DNA of 64,000 bases from Owenia fusiformis (GCA_903813345.2 CAIIXF020000009.1:4552347-4616346), one strand, 5' to 3'. Numbered from the stretch's first letter, positions 34,501 through 46,549 are shown. Notes: generated from the letters alone by a model not told the origin. Program-made: numbers and translations.

Positions 34501-37500
34501 CGTAACTTGATTTGGGCAATGACGTCTAAAAATTGAATTAGAACAGTTTACAAATTTGATTAGTATCAGCGTATTGCGTTGATATTCTAAACAAGTATCA
34601 TTGGATACGAATTTTGTTCAGACATAGATGACAATTGGAACTTGGATTACTTAGTTTTGTTCATCATGTTTACGATATGATTTTAACATATAGTTTTTCA
34701 CATGGCACACTGTTGAAATATTGTGGGAAAATTATATGCGCTTTCTATAAATTGTGTATCAATTAATCCACGGGGAAATTACAACATTTTCTCTGACAAA
34801 TTAAACCCAAATCAAGTTTGCTTCTGGCAATATCAATGACTGTCTGTACCAACTCCAATAAGACACATAAAGTATTTTATAGTATTTGAAATTGAATGAG
34901 ATGTTTTGGAACAAGCATACTGCCCAGTGGTCTACACTCTGCATGCTCTTTTCTGTTTACAATAGTATACAATTGTATGCCTCTCTTAAGGTCAACCTGC
35001 AAAATTACCGATACTGTAAACCTTGAAAGCACTGTTGACCGAGACTTTCAGTACCTAGTAGCGGCCAACAGTACATATTGTTTGCTTTTAATAAGCCAAT
35101 CAGAATTGAGTATTTCAACTGAGGTACTAACAATAGAAACGGGCCGGCAGCTAACTGAATATCACTAAAATACTATAATGAAAACTTTGACTTTGATGTC
35201 TGTTTATGGCACGTATCACACCCTCATCTTGATTGAATGAGGGTTTACGTTTATCACTTTGATGTGATGCATACGTCTAAATAGATACTCTATCAATCTT
35301 ATTGCAGTATGGTAATCAGTGCCTCTTAAAAGGAGAATGTAACCATCAAAGAACTTGATGACATTGCGAAGAATCTCATAATGGAACAGTGTAATAGTTT
35401 TGATAATAAATTACCTAAATGAAGAACGTATATCCATTAAATAGTGAGGGAATTTCTATCCTTATAAAAACACTATCTTTGAAGTATTATCTGATGAGAT
35501 AACATTTTTGGTGGTTGTCGAGTCGGCCGAACGCTCTAGAACATGGTCAGCTAGATGCTGTCACTGTGACCATGAGGTCGTGAGTTCGAGACTCGTGAGC
35601 TCCTGGCGGTTATTCATACTCTACAAATACAGTCTAATTCTTGAAGGTCATCGCCGATTAAAGTAGATTACATGTTCAAATATTTCATACGTATGGATTC
35701 TCGTTTAGTTGATCTGTACTAAGTATTATGTGATTTCATGACTCACTTTCTTACATTATTTCATTCCATAATTCCCGATTGCATTGAAGTTCACTTGCTT
35801 TTGAAATATTTGCCATTTTTACTTTCGGATTGATTTAAGGGAACTTCAACATCCACAAGGGATTCCGATGTACAATTCAACGAGTTCAATTCAATACTAT
35901 TATATTACCCCGGGTAAAGATAGTAGTCCCCGTGGGAAACAATTCTATTATAAGGACACGTCGGGAGAATTACGCACAATGCATACGATATATTTTAAAC
36001 ACTCTGTTAACTTGGTTTCATTGGTCATCATTTCAGTTGACTAGGTCAATAAAGTATCCATATCGTGCTTTTGATGTTATCTGCTTCCGTCATTTAAATA
36101 TATTCATCAATTTTCAATCCAATGCGTTTGTATATTATTGAAAATTATATTAGAGCTAGGGGGATACTAAAAGTCTGGAAAACCCGGATAAAGTAAAAGC
36201 TGATAGGTATGTATAGGTATTATTGCTTATCAAATTATGTTATTTGTAGAGTATGAAAACATATGTCACATTTACGTAAATAGGATTTTCGAACAAGACA
36301 CTGATTATCTTATAACTAACCAATCAAAGTGACAGAGACAGCCATTATTAACTCAATTACAGTAACCAACAATATTATTGCCTTCACAATCTATTAGCTT
36401 CTCTAAAACCTGATTGTTCCCTGGTTCATATCCCTGTTTTGCATCACTTGTAATGAATGACATATACAGTACTATAATCTTCGTATTAAGGCAGTACAAG
36501 GGTGAGTGCCTCATTTGTATTTGGCGTAAACCGGAAATGTTCAAAATTCGTTACACTCTGCCCATTTAAATGTTACGCCGTCCTCGAACTGATATTTATT
36601 CTTATGCTTTTTGACTAGCATGTTTACATAATTAAAGTGACCATAGAATGAATTCTCCATATTGTATTCGACCTAAGGACATTCTTTGAAATTATTTTTC
36701 TAATTCATGTACTTTAGTCTTTACAATAGAACATTTGAAAACAGTTGACGTAAAACGAAGATGAACTTCGTCACACTTTGTCCGTTTATTTGTTACGCCA
36801 TCCTCGCATTGATGTTTATAAACATTCTGATATTCCTTTGACAAAACATTGGTTTACGACTGTGGTAAGACATCTATATCATCATTATTCATGAGAATAC
36901 AAGTCGATGTCGAAAATGTGCTTTAAAATGTTCAAAATGAGAAACAGTATAATGATCAAGTTATAACGGATAAAAACTGTTATGTAAATGATGTACATTC
37001 AAAAGCATGCTGTAACATCGCATGATCTCATTTAACACGATAAAAGCCAACAGACTCATAAGAATAACTAACAGACAAACACTCCAATTTATTCTTAGAT
37101 TCGTGCTTCCTGATCAAAAACCATCGTGATTCTGTCTCGATTCATAGAGAATTTTATTGATTTTGCCAAATCCAATTTCAGCTCTACTTGTTCAATTGGT
37201 CTGAACACATTCATTTAGCTCATTTAGGATGTAGACTATTACAATGTCGGAAAAGAACGAGTAGCCAATACTCAACTTTAAGCAATCCTTACATCAAAGG
37301 GCGCAAAAGTCAAAGAAATGACTTATGTATCAATTTTTGGCTATAATTAGTAAAGTAATTCATGATTTCTAGAAAGCTTATAATTGTATAATATCATTGA
37401 ACTCAGAATTGATTATCAATACAATAACCCAGACCCAAAGAATTGCAACTATCTTGTAAGACTTTGATTACTCTTATGTCATGAAATTGAAATAATGTCA

Positions 37501-38525
37501 TAACTGTATACATAATATTTCCTATTATGATATCTTTATCACAGTGGCTTATTCTTCAAAATGAGCAATCAAACAAATTTCTCATTTGCAATGGGCAAGT
37601 TGTTTGAATTACACAATATATTTCTAAAAGGAATAAAATAGATCAACAAAGGCTACCTCCAACAGAGATACATCTAATCAGGTACCGGAGTATCCCGGTG
37701 TGAAAGAAATAATGGTCCGCCAGGGATTATGGTCCCCCTTTTTAAAGGCCCTTACTGGCCCTGATTGTGTATAAGATAATAAGGGAAAGAGTTGTATTTA
37801 GGTCACCATATAAATCAATGGAGAGTAGGACCATAATTTGATAGGACTTCCTACCCTTTTACACCTGACTCTAGTAAGAAACTCTTCATAAATTTGGAAT
37901 TTCACTGTATACTATTTAAAAAACATACACTGTCAAAACCAAGTTAGTTATCAAGGAATGTAATTGACCATTGAATATACAATTTTGTTGAGTAGAAACC
38001 TTGAAAGGCAAATAAAATAAGCAATCTTGTGGAGAAAGTCTATCTATTTGAAATGAAATTGAGAAACAATTCCTTGATGATAGTTTTGATCTAGCTATTA
38101 CCTTCTTCAATGAACCGAAATAAAGTTTTGATGAAAGCGTTCTTTCTAACTTAAAATCTCATATTTGCTGAAAATAGCTATACATAACACCGTTATAGAA
38201 TTTCCCAATGCTCTATCAATGATTTCTCCACAGGCCGATGCTCTACCCCTGAACCATAAGGACGAGTCACTACAGCTGAGACTGTAGTAGCAACTTGTTA
38301 CCGAGGGTCATTACAATAGCATAGCCTACGTTTCAGAACATAATGTACCTGTCATTGTGAAAACCCCCACAAGGAGTCCGATATTCCTTCCAGCCAGCAT
38401 CACATCTTCGCTGTCGGCATCCTGTCCCGTCTGTTTGCTTTTTCTGGCCGCCCATAGTCCAACTCCAAGAATCAAAACGTAGAACACAATAATGGCAATC
38501 AAGCCTGGTATGTGGATCATCCTGT
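24919..38525 (-). CDS. SLC5A7: High-affinity choline transporter CHT1, complete (7 coding exons, 596 aa)
   Basis: Na+-dependent choline uptake at the presynaptic membrane, the rate-limiting supply for acetylcholine synthesis. Exons in transcript order are 38525-38349, 32901-32794, 32593-32438, 32228-32080, 27003-26673, 25986-25760 and 25566-24919. Coding length from the ATG at 38520 is 1791 bases with all phases matching; human CHT1 is 580 aa. Family hallmarks include '[20 protein letters not shown]' (TM1), '[14 protein letters not shown]', '[20 protein letters not shown]', '[20 protein letters not shown]', '[15 protein letters not shown]', '[20 protein letters not shown]' and '[20 protein letters not shown]'. 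The N-glycosylation sequon DWNNT (N308) corresponds to human N301. The C-tail has an acidic dileucine 'SKDDLL', plausibly for endocytic recycling. The intron between exons 4 and 5 contains a whole P450 gene on the other strand. An acceptor five bases before the ATG implies an upstream untranslated exon, not located. Confidence 0.97.
25760..25986 (-). CDS. SLC5A7: CHT1 exon 6
   Basis: Begins [14 protein letters not shown] and runs to '...[12 protein letters not shown]'. It contains '[20 protein letters not shown]' and '[11 protein letters not shown]', strongly conserved in CHT1. Acceptor ttattttag, donor gtgtgt (weaker). The Asn-Asn-Thr sequon is kept. Confidence 0.96.
26673..27003 (-). CDS. 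SLC5A7: CHT1 exon 5
   Basis: Begins [15 protein letters not shown] and ends [10 protein letters not shown]. The extracellular loop contains three consecutive sequons, N221-G-T, N224-G-T and N227-Y-T, encoded partly by a 9-base repeat aatgggact/aatgggacc. It then reads '[20 protein letters not shown]'. Acceptor actttttcag, donor gtacgt. Confidence 0.96.
27004..28378. other. Intron segment and P450 upstream region
   Basis: Choline transporter intron 4 on the minus strand and, on the plus strand, the only space for the nested P450's promoter and 5' UTR. An acceptor-like tgctttcag at 28335-28343, 36 bases before the P450 ATG, suggests a 5' untranslated exon in this interval. No confident TATA box or other site can be assigned. 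Confidence 0.45.
28379..29267 (+). CDS. P450 exon 1: anchor, hinge, helices A-H
   Basis: The 889-base first exon starts [17 protein letters not shown] and ends '...NETEHWFT', with donor gtgcga. Such a large fused first exon contrasts with the many-exon layout of most vertebrate CYP2 genes. Confidence 0.95.
28379..31572 (+). CDS. CYP2-clan cytochrome P450, complete (5 exons, 504 aa), nested in CHT1
   Basis: Microsomal haem-thiolate monooxygenase; substrate unknown. Exons 28379-29267, 29547-29616, 29972-30185, 30754-30913 and 31391-31572 sum to 1515 bases with every phase matching. The N-terminus has a hydrophobic anchor '[14 protein letters not shown]' followed by the proline hinge '[12 protein letters not shown]' (residues 40-51). 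The C-helix shows '[16 protein letters not shown]'. I-helix 'AGTETSS' is at 310-316, ExxR is E367-R370, the PERF-type motif is 'FNPDRF' (421-426) and the haem-binding loop 'FSIGKRSCLG' has Cys449. About 500 aa is normal for the family. The ATG at 28379 was chosen because it gives the usual signal-anchor length; the frame is open further upstream without an ATG. The gene lies entirely within choline transporter intron 4, on the opposite strand. The CYP2 subfamily cannot be fixed by eye. Confidence 0.96.
29547..29616 (+). CDS. P450 exon 2: I-helix
   Basis: [20 protein letters not shown] followed by STM. Acceptor atttttccag, donor gtatat. It contains the oxygen-binding groove residues A310, G311, E313 and T314. 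Confidence 0.95.
29691..29851. mobile_element. CGGTGTGAAAG...CTTTTACACC repeat, copy 1
   Basis: In the intron between P450 exons 2 and 3. Shares almost its whole length with the copy at 37696 ('ggcccttactggccctgatt', 'gtgtataagataataaggga'). Short inverted termini GGTGTGAAAG / CTTTTACACC. Non-coding. Confidence 0.75.
29972..30185 (+). CDS. P450 exon 3: J and K helices (ExxR)
   Basis: [20 protein letters not shown] through '[14 protein letters not shown]' to 'NRDDPMEIE'. Acceptor ttcttttccag, donor gtaggg, ends in phase 0. Confidence 0.95.
30754..30913 (+). CDS. P450 exon 4: PERF region
   Basis: [20 protein letters not shown], then '[12 protein letters not shown]' and 'HVMPFSI'. Acceptor atattatag, donor gtatat. 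The final G joins exon 5 to give the haem-loop Gly445. Confidence 0.95.
31391..31572 (+). CDS. P450 exon 5: haem-binding loop and C-terminus
   Basis: [20 protein letters not shown] to '...YNVCFIKDC' and TGA. Carries Cys449, the proximal haem ligand. Acceptor tttatttcag. Confidence 0.96.
31573..32079. other. P450 3' flank within choline transporter intron
   Basis: About 500 bases between the P450 stop and choline transporter exon 4 on the other strand. No AATAAA is seen; ATTAAA at about 32035 is the only hexamer-like candidate for P450 polyadenylation. Nothing else is recognised. Confidence 0.45.
32080..32228 (-). CDS. SLC5A7: CHT1 exon 4
   Basis: [20 protein letters not shown], then '[18 protein letters not shown]' and '[11 protein letters not shown]'. 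Acceptor ttctctttcag, donor gtaagc, ends in phase 0. Confidence 0.97.
32438..32593 (-). CDS. SLC5A7: CHT1 exon 3
   Basis: [20 protein letters not shown], '[20 protein letters not shown]', '[12 protein letters not shown]'. Acceptor tgacttgcag, donor gtaagt. Confidence 0.97.
32794..32901 (-). CDS. SLC5A7: CHT1 exon 2
   Basis: [20 protein letters not shown], then '[16 protein letters not shown]'. Acceptor tattttcag, donor gtaagg. The Gly-rich '[10 protein letters not shown]' is a CHT1 signature. Confidence 0.97.
35510..35620 (+). repeat. tRNA-derived SINE-like unit
   Basis: Box-A-like 'tgtcgagtcgg' at about 35517 and, 64 bases on, a T-arm-like 'gtgagttcgagactcgt' at 35580-35596 with a TTCGAGA loop and a five-pair stem including wobbles. 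The spacing suits an internal Pol III promoter of a long-arm (Leu/Ser-type) tRNA relic. The anticodon arm is not convincing, so it is not called a tRNA gene. Confidence 0.45.
37696..37866. mobile_element. CGGTGTGAAAG...CTTTTACACC repeat, copy 2
   Basis: About 170 bases, highly similar to 29691-29851 in the P450 intron, with a short insertion (agttgtatttaggtcacc). Same orientation on the plus strand. Non-coding. Confidence 0.75.
38228..38266 (-). repeat. tRNA D-arm-like fragment
   Basis: On the minus strand, 'atggttcaggggtagagcat' resembles a tRNA 5' half with an A box. No T-arm follows, so this is a truncated tRNA or SINE relic. Confidence 0.3.
38349..38525 (-). CDS. SLC5A7: CHT1 exon 1 (first coding exon)
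   Basis: Acceptor ctctattttcag, five untranslated bases (acagg), then ATG at 38520. Encodes [20 protein letters not shown], then '[20 protein letters not shown]' and '[15 protein letters not shown]'. The start aligns with the CHT1 N-terminus. The frame is open upstream but does not resemble the family. Donor gtacat. Confidence 0.95.
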
Positions 38526-41500
38526 CTGAAAATAGAGATTTAACACAACTGTTATACAGAGTGTCCAAAAGAAAACTGTACCAAGACATATACTGAATAA
38601 CTACCCCATGAGTGATGAAATGATATTGTTTTGGGCATGTGACAAACAATTTAACTTCAAAAACATCTGAAAGTTTTACCAGGTGACTCTTAATTTGATT
38701 TTAGAGTAAAGAAAATTGTTTCAGTTCTATCACTCATTTTCCATGTTAAGACAAAAATAGTATGATTCCTTATTTGATTTTGATTTTTTTAATTTGGCCG
38801 CACCACATGACATCCCCTATCTATTGGCGAATTTCTTTTTTATTCTATAAGTCAGACTAGGAGTACGCATGTTCTTTATGCTACATTTGTTTTTTCATAA
38901 GACTAATTTACTAAAATCATATCACGTAATAAATCTATCCCCGATCTCGAACGCAAGATAAATATACGAAAGCGCTCTCCAAACTTATCACTATAAAAAA
39001 CATAACTCTCTTCATATTTTCCAATTAAATAAAACATTTGATTAGATTGAAACTTCATGGGGGCAATAATGGTACCCTAAACATTGATACAGTTCATGTT
39101 GCACTTCTTAAATATTATATTACTCTGAAAAGCAAGATCACAATAGACTTTGATACGAGGGATATTACATGCTTGAGAGATCATTAATTGATCCGAGTGG
39201 GGTGTTCAGTCTCCTATTGGTTTTATGTCAAATGAATTGAGAAACGAGTTCCTCACTGTTTAATTCTTACCATTTGCGACAAGCTTGCCAATAAACTCTG
39301 ATAAACACCAAGTTTGTACAGATTTATTTAGGGGATGTTTAATTCATGGTCTTATTACCGCTTAGCAATTGATCATTTCTTTAAGTTCACTAGTCGGTTA
39401 TTGGATATTGGGTTCCCTGTTTAGAAGCAGATACCACTTAAGTGGTTGGAGGAAGATGTAGGAGAAAGATCGAATAGATCAGTGAGGAATAGATCACATA
39501 TGAACAATTGTAAATAAAATAACCAGATCAAATTTCGATTCTGAGAATTGAACGAAGAAACAACAACGGGAAAGAGAAACGTTTTGCATAAGCATACTTA
39601 TACTTATCTTGTACATTGTGGTACCCAGAGCTTGTACTATCCCCTGGGAGGCTCTGATAAATCATTTGAGGGGCTTTGATGAATCAGAATGGATCTTGTA
39701 TGAATACGAGTATCTACAACTATCTTTCATATCAAGAGTATTCATGGTTTTCATTTTTATTCATTCTTTTACATGTTATGTCTTCAGTACAACTGAAATG
39801 TCCCATGGTCTTATGGTCTTTGCCTGTGATAATGTTTTATGAATCGTTGGTATGAGTGGTATTAGACATTGTTTCTTTACATATCAGATCATCGTTTTGG
39901 ATATTTGATTAATGATTGGAATAAACTTAGACATGCCCTTCCATTGTATATTGCATTTTGTCATTGCAGAATTCATAAAACACCATAATAGCCAAATCTG
40001 TCATTTTGGAATTTGGTGAACCTTTAATTGCGGCCAACTCTGAAACTGATTTTGATGTCTTGTTATGAGATGTGATAGTCCCTTCCTCAGTAATATTACT
40101 CAAGTGTGAATCTTCTAGTATGAATGTTGAAGTCACAAAGCATGGTTGATCATAGATGGTAGTAATTCCTGGATAACATATATTCCGTTCGTCCAATCTG
40201 TCATACTTCAGACTCGGAGCAGGTGGTTAAGATGTTTGTAATGTTTGCTCAGTATTCCAAGTGAATTATTTATCTAAAAACCTATGTTCCTTTAATCCAT
40301 GGATTCTCAGAATAAAGCTAATATAGTGTCTGTTTTGTTTGAAATCTATATCAAAATTCCACCATTGAAACTTATACGGGGGTATGGTCGACCAACCAAA
40401 TCCTTTTTATTTTGCTATAACTTTACTTTTTAAGCCTAGTCCCATGATTATGTCAACATTCTTAACACTTCTACCTTAAATTAGGAATTCACAAGCGTAT
40501 GGGGACAAAGATGATATATTCTACTGAGCCATATGTTGAGACCTACCCTTGTTTTGGTTGAATATAGGTAGGTGCAATATTTTCTCAATCATTTCAGAAA
40601 CATTAACTCAAGTATCTTTAAGAAGTAAGTGAATGGGATATTTACACCATTTCATGTTCTTCAATTAATTTAGGCTGCTCGTTCTGACTAACAATGTCTA
40701 AATCAATCACGTGCCCCAAGCTTAGGTCACGATTAGTATAGCGAGGTGAATAACCCGGAACCGGAAATGCGCTCCAAACTAATATCAAACAACTGTATCT
40801 AATGGCAAAGAGCACATTTCCATTGTATCCATTGTATTAAACAGAATGTCTTACTATACAATACGCAATTCAGCTCTGGGGTTTTAGAGACGTATGGAAT
40901 ATAAAAATTGACGTTACATTCATTCAACACCAAAACACATGCCAATATTATCGAAAAAGAACAAGCTTTTCCTCAAAATTCACATAGGCTAATAGTACAA
41001 CTTCCTAGAAGCATAGTAGAAAGGAAAAATACCTTCATAGGTATTCCCAATTTATGGTCACGAGAAAAAAGTGAAAACACATATTTCTCCTCCTTAAGAT
41101 CCCTCAGATATCAAGTCATTTGAGGAGAAACTGGTGTGATATTGTTACTCCATGGTTTTCAGACAAGGAAAAGGGCATTCAAGAGAAAATGAAATTGGAT
41201 CATAATTTTTGATAGTTTGCAAATTTTTCATTTTATAAAGTAAGCCATCAAAAATTTACGAAATAAATCTTTTAGTGTTGTTGATATTGTGATCTATAAA
41301 ACACGAGTTTATGGATAAAAATGAAAATTACATACAAATTTTCAATAATTTTCAAAGCTTTTATTTCACTTGGTTAACCATTCGCATTTACGAAAGCATC
41401 CTTTTGCTTTTGTTGTTGATGTTATGAACCTGGAATTTATGGATCTAAAGGAAAATATCAATGTTCAAATATCAGAGGTAGGAAAACGGGACCTTGGAGC

Positions 41501-43464
41501 TATATGTTTGTATAAGAAGTTAGATATGAGATATTTCCGTGCCATGAATTGATCCCGGGGAAAGTGTAGTGGCACACTGTCTATGGCATTGTATTGGAGC
41601 GAAGGTATCTGTACTCCCTACGCATATATAAATAGGCCCTACGGATACAGACAATCAATATATGGGTTTGGTCATGGGAAAAAATATATTTGCGCACATT
41701 TCTTCAGGTAAGGTAAAATGTTTACAATACACGCAAGTGGCCCTGTCGTGATGGAGAACTATGCTTTACAAAGCTTTAAATATATTTTTATGATAACCTC
41801 TCTCTCTAAAATCCCCACCAGCTCATTTCTTATCAGAAATGGAGCAGCTAATTTACTTATGTGACATTCATCATAAATCTAATATTTTCAAAGTCAAATG
41901 AACATCAAGCCAATTTGTAATACATACATTTTAAGTTCATCTGTCATTCCAATATATGTTAACCTCTACATTCATCGCAGACAATATCAGTATCACAAAT
42001 AAAGTACTGAATCTTCGAGTGAGACAAATGTTTTCGTTATAGTACAACTGTAGATCAAAGAAGGTAATTCTCATGGTATCCACTTCTAAGCTAGTTCTTT
42101 TGATTTATGGTTTCCTAGATATACTTGATATGGTGTTGTTACTCAATTACTTCCCATTGAGAAGTTAATTATAACTCAAATAACCATTGGTTATATATCA
42201 AAGAATACCAATTGACAAAAGATTAATTCAGAAATCTTAGGAATCAAATTTTATCTACAGCAAAAATAACTCAGAGATTTGGGAGAAAATGTAATTTAAT
42301 CACAACCTCCAATAATCTAAGGATTTGTCACTTAAATTAAGCACAAAAATTGAAGATATTGTTAATCGTCCCTTGAAACAAAAGTGAAGTGAAGTGAAAA
42401 CTCAAACGGATTTAAAAGTTGAATCTGTCCCATGGGATGATAATTTTGCAAAAAATGTCAATGGCAAAAATGGCAAAAACGGCAAAAAAAGAAAACAAGG
42501 CTATTCTAAATAAAGAACTAAACTAAATCACACCTTGAGAATGACCAAATGATCATGCGAATAGAGTAATAGTATCAAATAACGTTCGTGAACCATCTTA
42601 CAGTCAAAAATCAAAAGAACATCAGGTATAAGACACCGTGCTAGACACTGTAGTACGGCTCGGAGCATTCTAAATGTTCCGAAAATTAAAAGAAAATTTC
42701 AATTTAAGAATCTCATAGATTAAAAAGGAAGGCATTGAACAGCATTAAGATATTATTCAAGAATTTGCCGCTTGTATTATTTTTCTTCTCAAATATAGAA
42801 ACAAACAATTTATTTGGTTTCTGATTTGAGTGTTTGTTTGTTTGTCATTTCTTTTATGGGGATTTCTTACTGATTCCACTATTTTGCGTTTCATTCTTAA
42901 ATATTAAAAAATGGCTTCTGTTATCAGGTCTCGTGGGTTGGGTACGTAAAAAACTAATTGAAAATTATTATACACCCGATACTCTCAGAGGTAATAAATT
43001 ACCTGTTATTGGGTAATAAATAAACTCTTTCAATTACTGAAATATTAGAAGATGCAGTATAGAAGTATATCACATTCACATTGTATTAGTTCTATCAGTC
43101 TATACCAGTCTATACGCAATGTATCTCAATAAATTACCTTGCACGATTTTACTAAATATAGAAAACTCAAATGGCAATCTTAACACAGATTTGGTAACAA
43201 TGGCCTAAAGCACCGCATAGAATACTGATGGTTTTGGAGTGTCTGTCTACAAAAATGTCAATACAAGTTATTATAAAACAGATCTCTAGGTTTTTTCACT
43301 TGAATCCTTAGCAGTATTGGCCATATCTATTGATACATCATTTGGGTAACCCCAGGAAAATTCAAAGCACAGCATCCTAAACAATGATAACCAACCTAAT
43401 GAATAATCAGTGACCCACAATGGTGTATTGAGCCATCCATGGAATTTATACCTCTTGAATGTAC
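38526..43464. other. Upstream flank of the choline transporter, no genes recognised
   Basis: About 5 kb of AT-rich sequence. It should hold part of the choline transporter 5' UTR intron. Segment 39617-39695 ('acccagagcttgtactatcc', 'ggctctgataaatca') has diverged relatives near 45905 and 57690. No promoter can be assigned by eye. Confidence 0.5.
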
Positions 43465-44360
43465 TTCATACACAAGGAAAGAAATTGGACATCAATTTAT
43501 TGAAACATTATCTCCATGTATGAACTCATGGCCAGAGATGATACACCAGAAAACAAATTGGATAAAAACTTAGTATACCACCACTGGTAGATACGATCGC
43601 ATGAACATAGTTGATATACCAGAACAAATTGGATAAAACTCATGGTAATGTCATCGAATTATTCGAACTCTTGAACACCCAAAGACAAATTGGGCATCAA
43701 TATCTGTAAATATCTTAAACACATATGATCTCATAAACATAGTGAATGCACCAGAAAACAAATTGGATTAAACTTAGAATAACATCATCGAGATATATGA
43801 ACTCATGAACATAGTTAAATACAACAAAAATGGATTGGATGCATGGATTATTAAGATTTGTTTGGGTTACCTTTTTGGCTCATTCTATTAAAAATTGGAC
43901 ATCAATCGATTATAATATCATCAAGAGAATCGAGCTCATGAACATAGTTAAGTACACCAGAAAACAAACTGAACATCAATTGAGTATAGAGTCGTCGGGA
44001 TAAACAAACCCATGGACATGGTTAAATAAACCAGCAAATAAATTTGGCATGAACTGATCATAACAGCGTCGAGATATATGTCCATGTTTGAATATGCCAG
44101 AAAATAAATTACTTAAAACTTATTACAAAGTAACATGAACATAGATAAACAAGCAAACAAAATGATCATCAACTTATAACATCATCGAGATAAACGAACT
44201 CATTAACAAAGTGAAATACCCATTGAATATCAATTGAATATACCATCATCAAGACATGGACTCTTGAAGAGTCAATACACCAAAGAACAGATTTGAAGAC
44301 AAATAATTATTACATCATCGATATATACGAATTCATATGTCAATTCAAAGTAATGCTTGT
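43465..44360. repeat. Degenerate ~75-bp tandem array
   Basis: Around ten diverged units share 'accagaaaacaaattggat', 'aacatcatcgagatatatga' and 'gaactcatgaacatagtt', starting at roughly 43469, 43543, 43615, 43676, 43749, 43828, 43946, 44029, 44096 and 44270. The irregular spacing (60-120 bases) points to an old satellite-like expansion. No coding frame. Confidence 0.8.
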
Positions 44361-44747
44361 AAAGAAATTCTAAATCTAAATATACATATACAAGACAAAG
44401 TATACATACTTAAAAATTCAAGAAATTGCTTAACACGTCAGAAAACATCCTGAAGACCATGTTTCACTACAAATTATCTATAATCTATTTTCCTACCTGC
44501 GTCGGTGGTTAATTTGTTGGTTGATGTAAGTGTTTTATTGAATAACCATCCTCTTGTTTTCCCTCAGTTAAACGTATCTTGTGGGTGAGCTCAGAAAATC
44601 ATTAGTTTATTGTTTTTTTCTGCCTTGATACTGCTGAAAGAGAAAATGTTGTATTAGAATATATAACAGATAAGTCTGAAAACTTGAATGAACTAGTTTT
44701 TTATGTCGTCTTCATCTTTGTAATCTTGGAATGATTGGAATTCCATA

Positions 44748-45052
44748 GACAAAAGAAATGTCAAAGTGTTCATGGAAATGACTTTATCAGTTTAATCTGC
44801 CAATGTTTAACAAATCTTATGTTAGTATAGTTCATAGATGGTGTCAATACTATATCTAAGCTGATGTCAAGAAATGTCAAAAGTGTTCTTGGATATTACT
44901 TTATAAATTGAATCCACCAATGTTGAACAAGTCTTATGTAATTATAGTTCATAGAGCGTGTCAATAATATATCTAAGCTATTAATAGACAAAAGAAATGT
45001 CAAAGTGTTCGTAGATATCAGTTTTGTGTCAATAATATATCTAAGGTGTTAG
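44748..45052. repeat. ~120-bp tandem repeat, 2.5 copies
   Basis: Units open with 'agaaatgtcaaagtgttc' (44754, 44873, 44994) and share 'cttatgt...atagttcatag' and 'gtgtcaata.tatatctaag'. The third unit is internally deleted. Non-coding. Confidence 0.85.
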
Positions 45053-46549
45053 TAATGTTATCTTGAAAAATGCGATTTAACAAATTCATAAATTAAATTG
45101 TGTAACATATCGTTTTCCAATGTGGTTCTTTCAGTTTTAGTCATTGAATTCAATTGTAGTATTATGGAGCACATCTTGGAAAGAACATGAACATCCACTG
45201 TTTAGGGAATCTGAAGTACAGTAGGTGTTTCATATAATCGTAATGCTTGAATTATTGACAAAGACTCCAGCACGATTTGGCCTCATCATAGTAAATTGAT
45301 TAATTATTATATTAAAGCATTGTCATTTCATAACCATTATAACTTTAATAAAAGTAATAGAATGTCTAGTGGTACATATAATTTAACAATCATGCGTTTT
45401 CCATATTTCAATATTTTCGGTAAGATATACACTGTTCACTGTATCACGTCTCCTGTACAGTTGCTATTCGATCGTTGGATCTAACGAATTTGTTTCTTGA
45501 CATTTGTTTATCTCTCATTTATAATTTATATTCTTTACTTGTATAACGTTTAATTAAACCAAGTGAGGGGGTCACGCAACGCTATCTGTCTTATTGTTAA
45601 CGAACGGATATTCTCAGAGGACCCGAAACTGTCAGTTTGCTTAAAAGGATTAGACAGCTGATGTTCTAATTCTAGCGACTGATCATATATTCTTAGAATG
45701 CAATGATGGACGTTTTGGTAATAAAATACACTTCAAATGTGCGAAACTACGCTGAGTTGTCATTTGTTCATTATGGTGTTATTTACTGTCTTACATTATA
45801 CAGTACATGTAGTACTTCAGAGTTAAAGCTCATTCAAACCATCCCATCATTCCGCTGTAATCACATAACCCCAATTGTACCCCAATTTGGGATCCACCGT
45901 CTCTAATGTCCCTTGGAATGGGCCAACCTTTAATAAGGAGAGACTCTCTGATAAATCAGAATGCATAGACCCACTGAAATATTTTACATTTGAAACTCTC
46001 TATGCCTTTCTGATTATCCACAAATTGCATATGTGAATACAATTATTTCTTTAGATAAATTCAATGTAAAAGATACAAATATATTATTACTTTGAAGTTC
46101 AAATCCTGTGTATTAACTGTTGGATATTGCACTTCACCAGTGGACTAACTGTCTCTTTATGACAGGTAATTACCTTTGTTAGAGGATTCACCTGAGCTGA
46201 TTGCAAATTCATTGATTGTCAGGACTCCAAGCAGAACCATTGTAGCTATCAAAGACTTCGATTAAATGGAATGTTATTCTGAGTCGTGATAAAATGCATC
46301 ATTATAAGATAATAGAAGGAAACAGTGGTACATAGTACTGGTCGATCCAGAAGCTAGCAAGAGGGGCAAATTTCAAGTCGGGTCCCATGCCCCCCCCCCC
46401 CCCTGGGTCCGCCAGTGCATAGGTATTGGCAAAAACATACATTTGGGTCTTATTCCAACTAATATGATCATGGGTTTATTTATTTCTACATATTAAGTGT
46501 CTTGGTGCGTTATTATTGGGATTCCTTAATTTGATTTCAGTTTCTCGTG
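45053..46549. other. Non-coding stretch
   Basis: No gene or clear repeat family beyond a poly(C) run near 46389-46403 next to 'ctgggtccgccagtgcatag', possibly a relic related to the neighbouring CAGGCCC-type elements. Confidence 0.4.

Larger units (their letters stand above)
32902..38348. other. Choline transporter intron 1 (5.4 kb)
   Basis: No exons recognised on either strand. Contains a tRNA-derived SINE-like unit (35510-35620), a second copy of the CGGTGTGAAAG repeat (37696-37866) and a tRNA D-arm-like fragment (38228-38266, minus). The rest is AT-rich unique sequence. Confidence 0.6.

Noticed and set aside
35510-35620. A functional tRNA gene
   Set aside because: The T-arm and a box-A-like motif are visible, but no proper anticodon stem or acceptor pairing was found. 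It was listed as a SINE-like relic instead.
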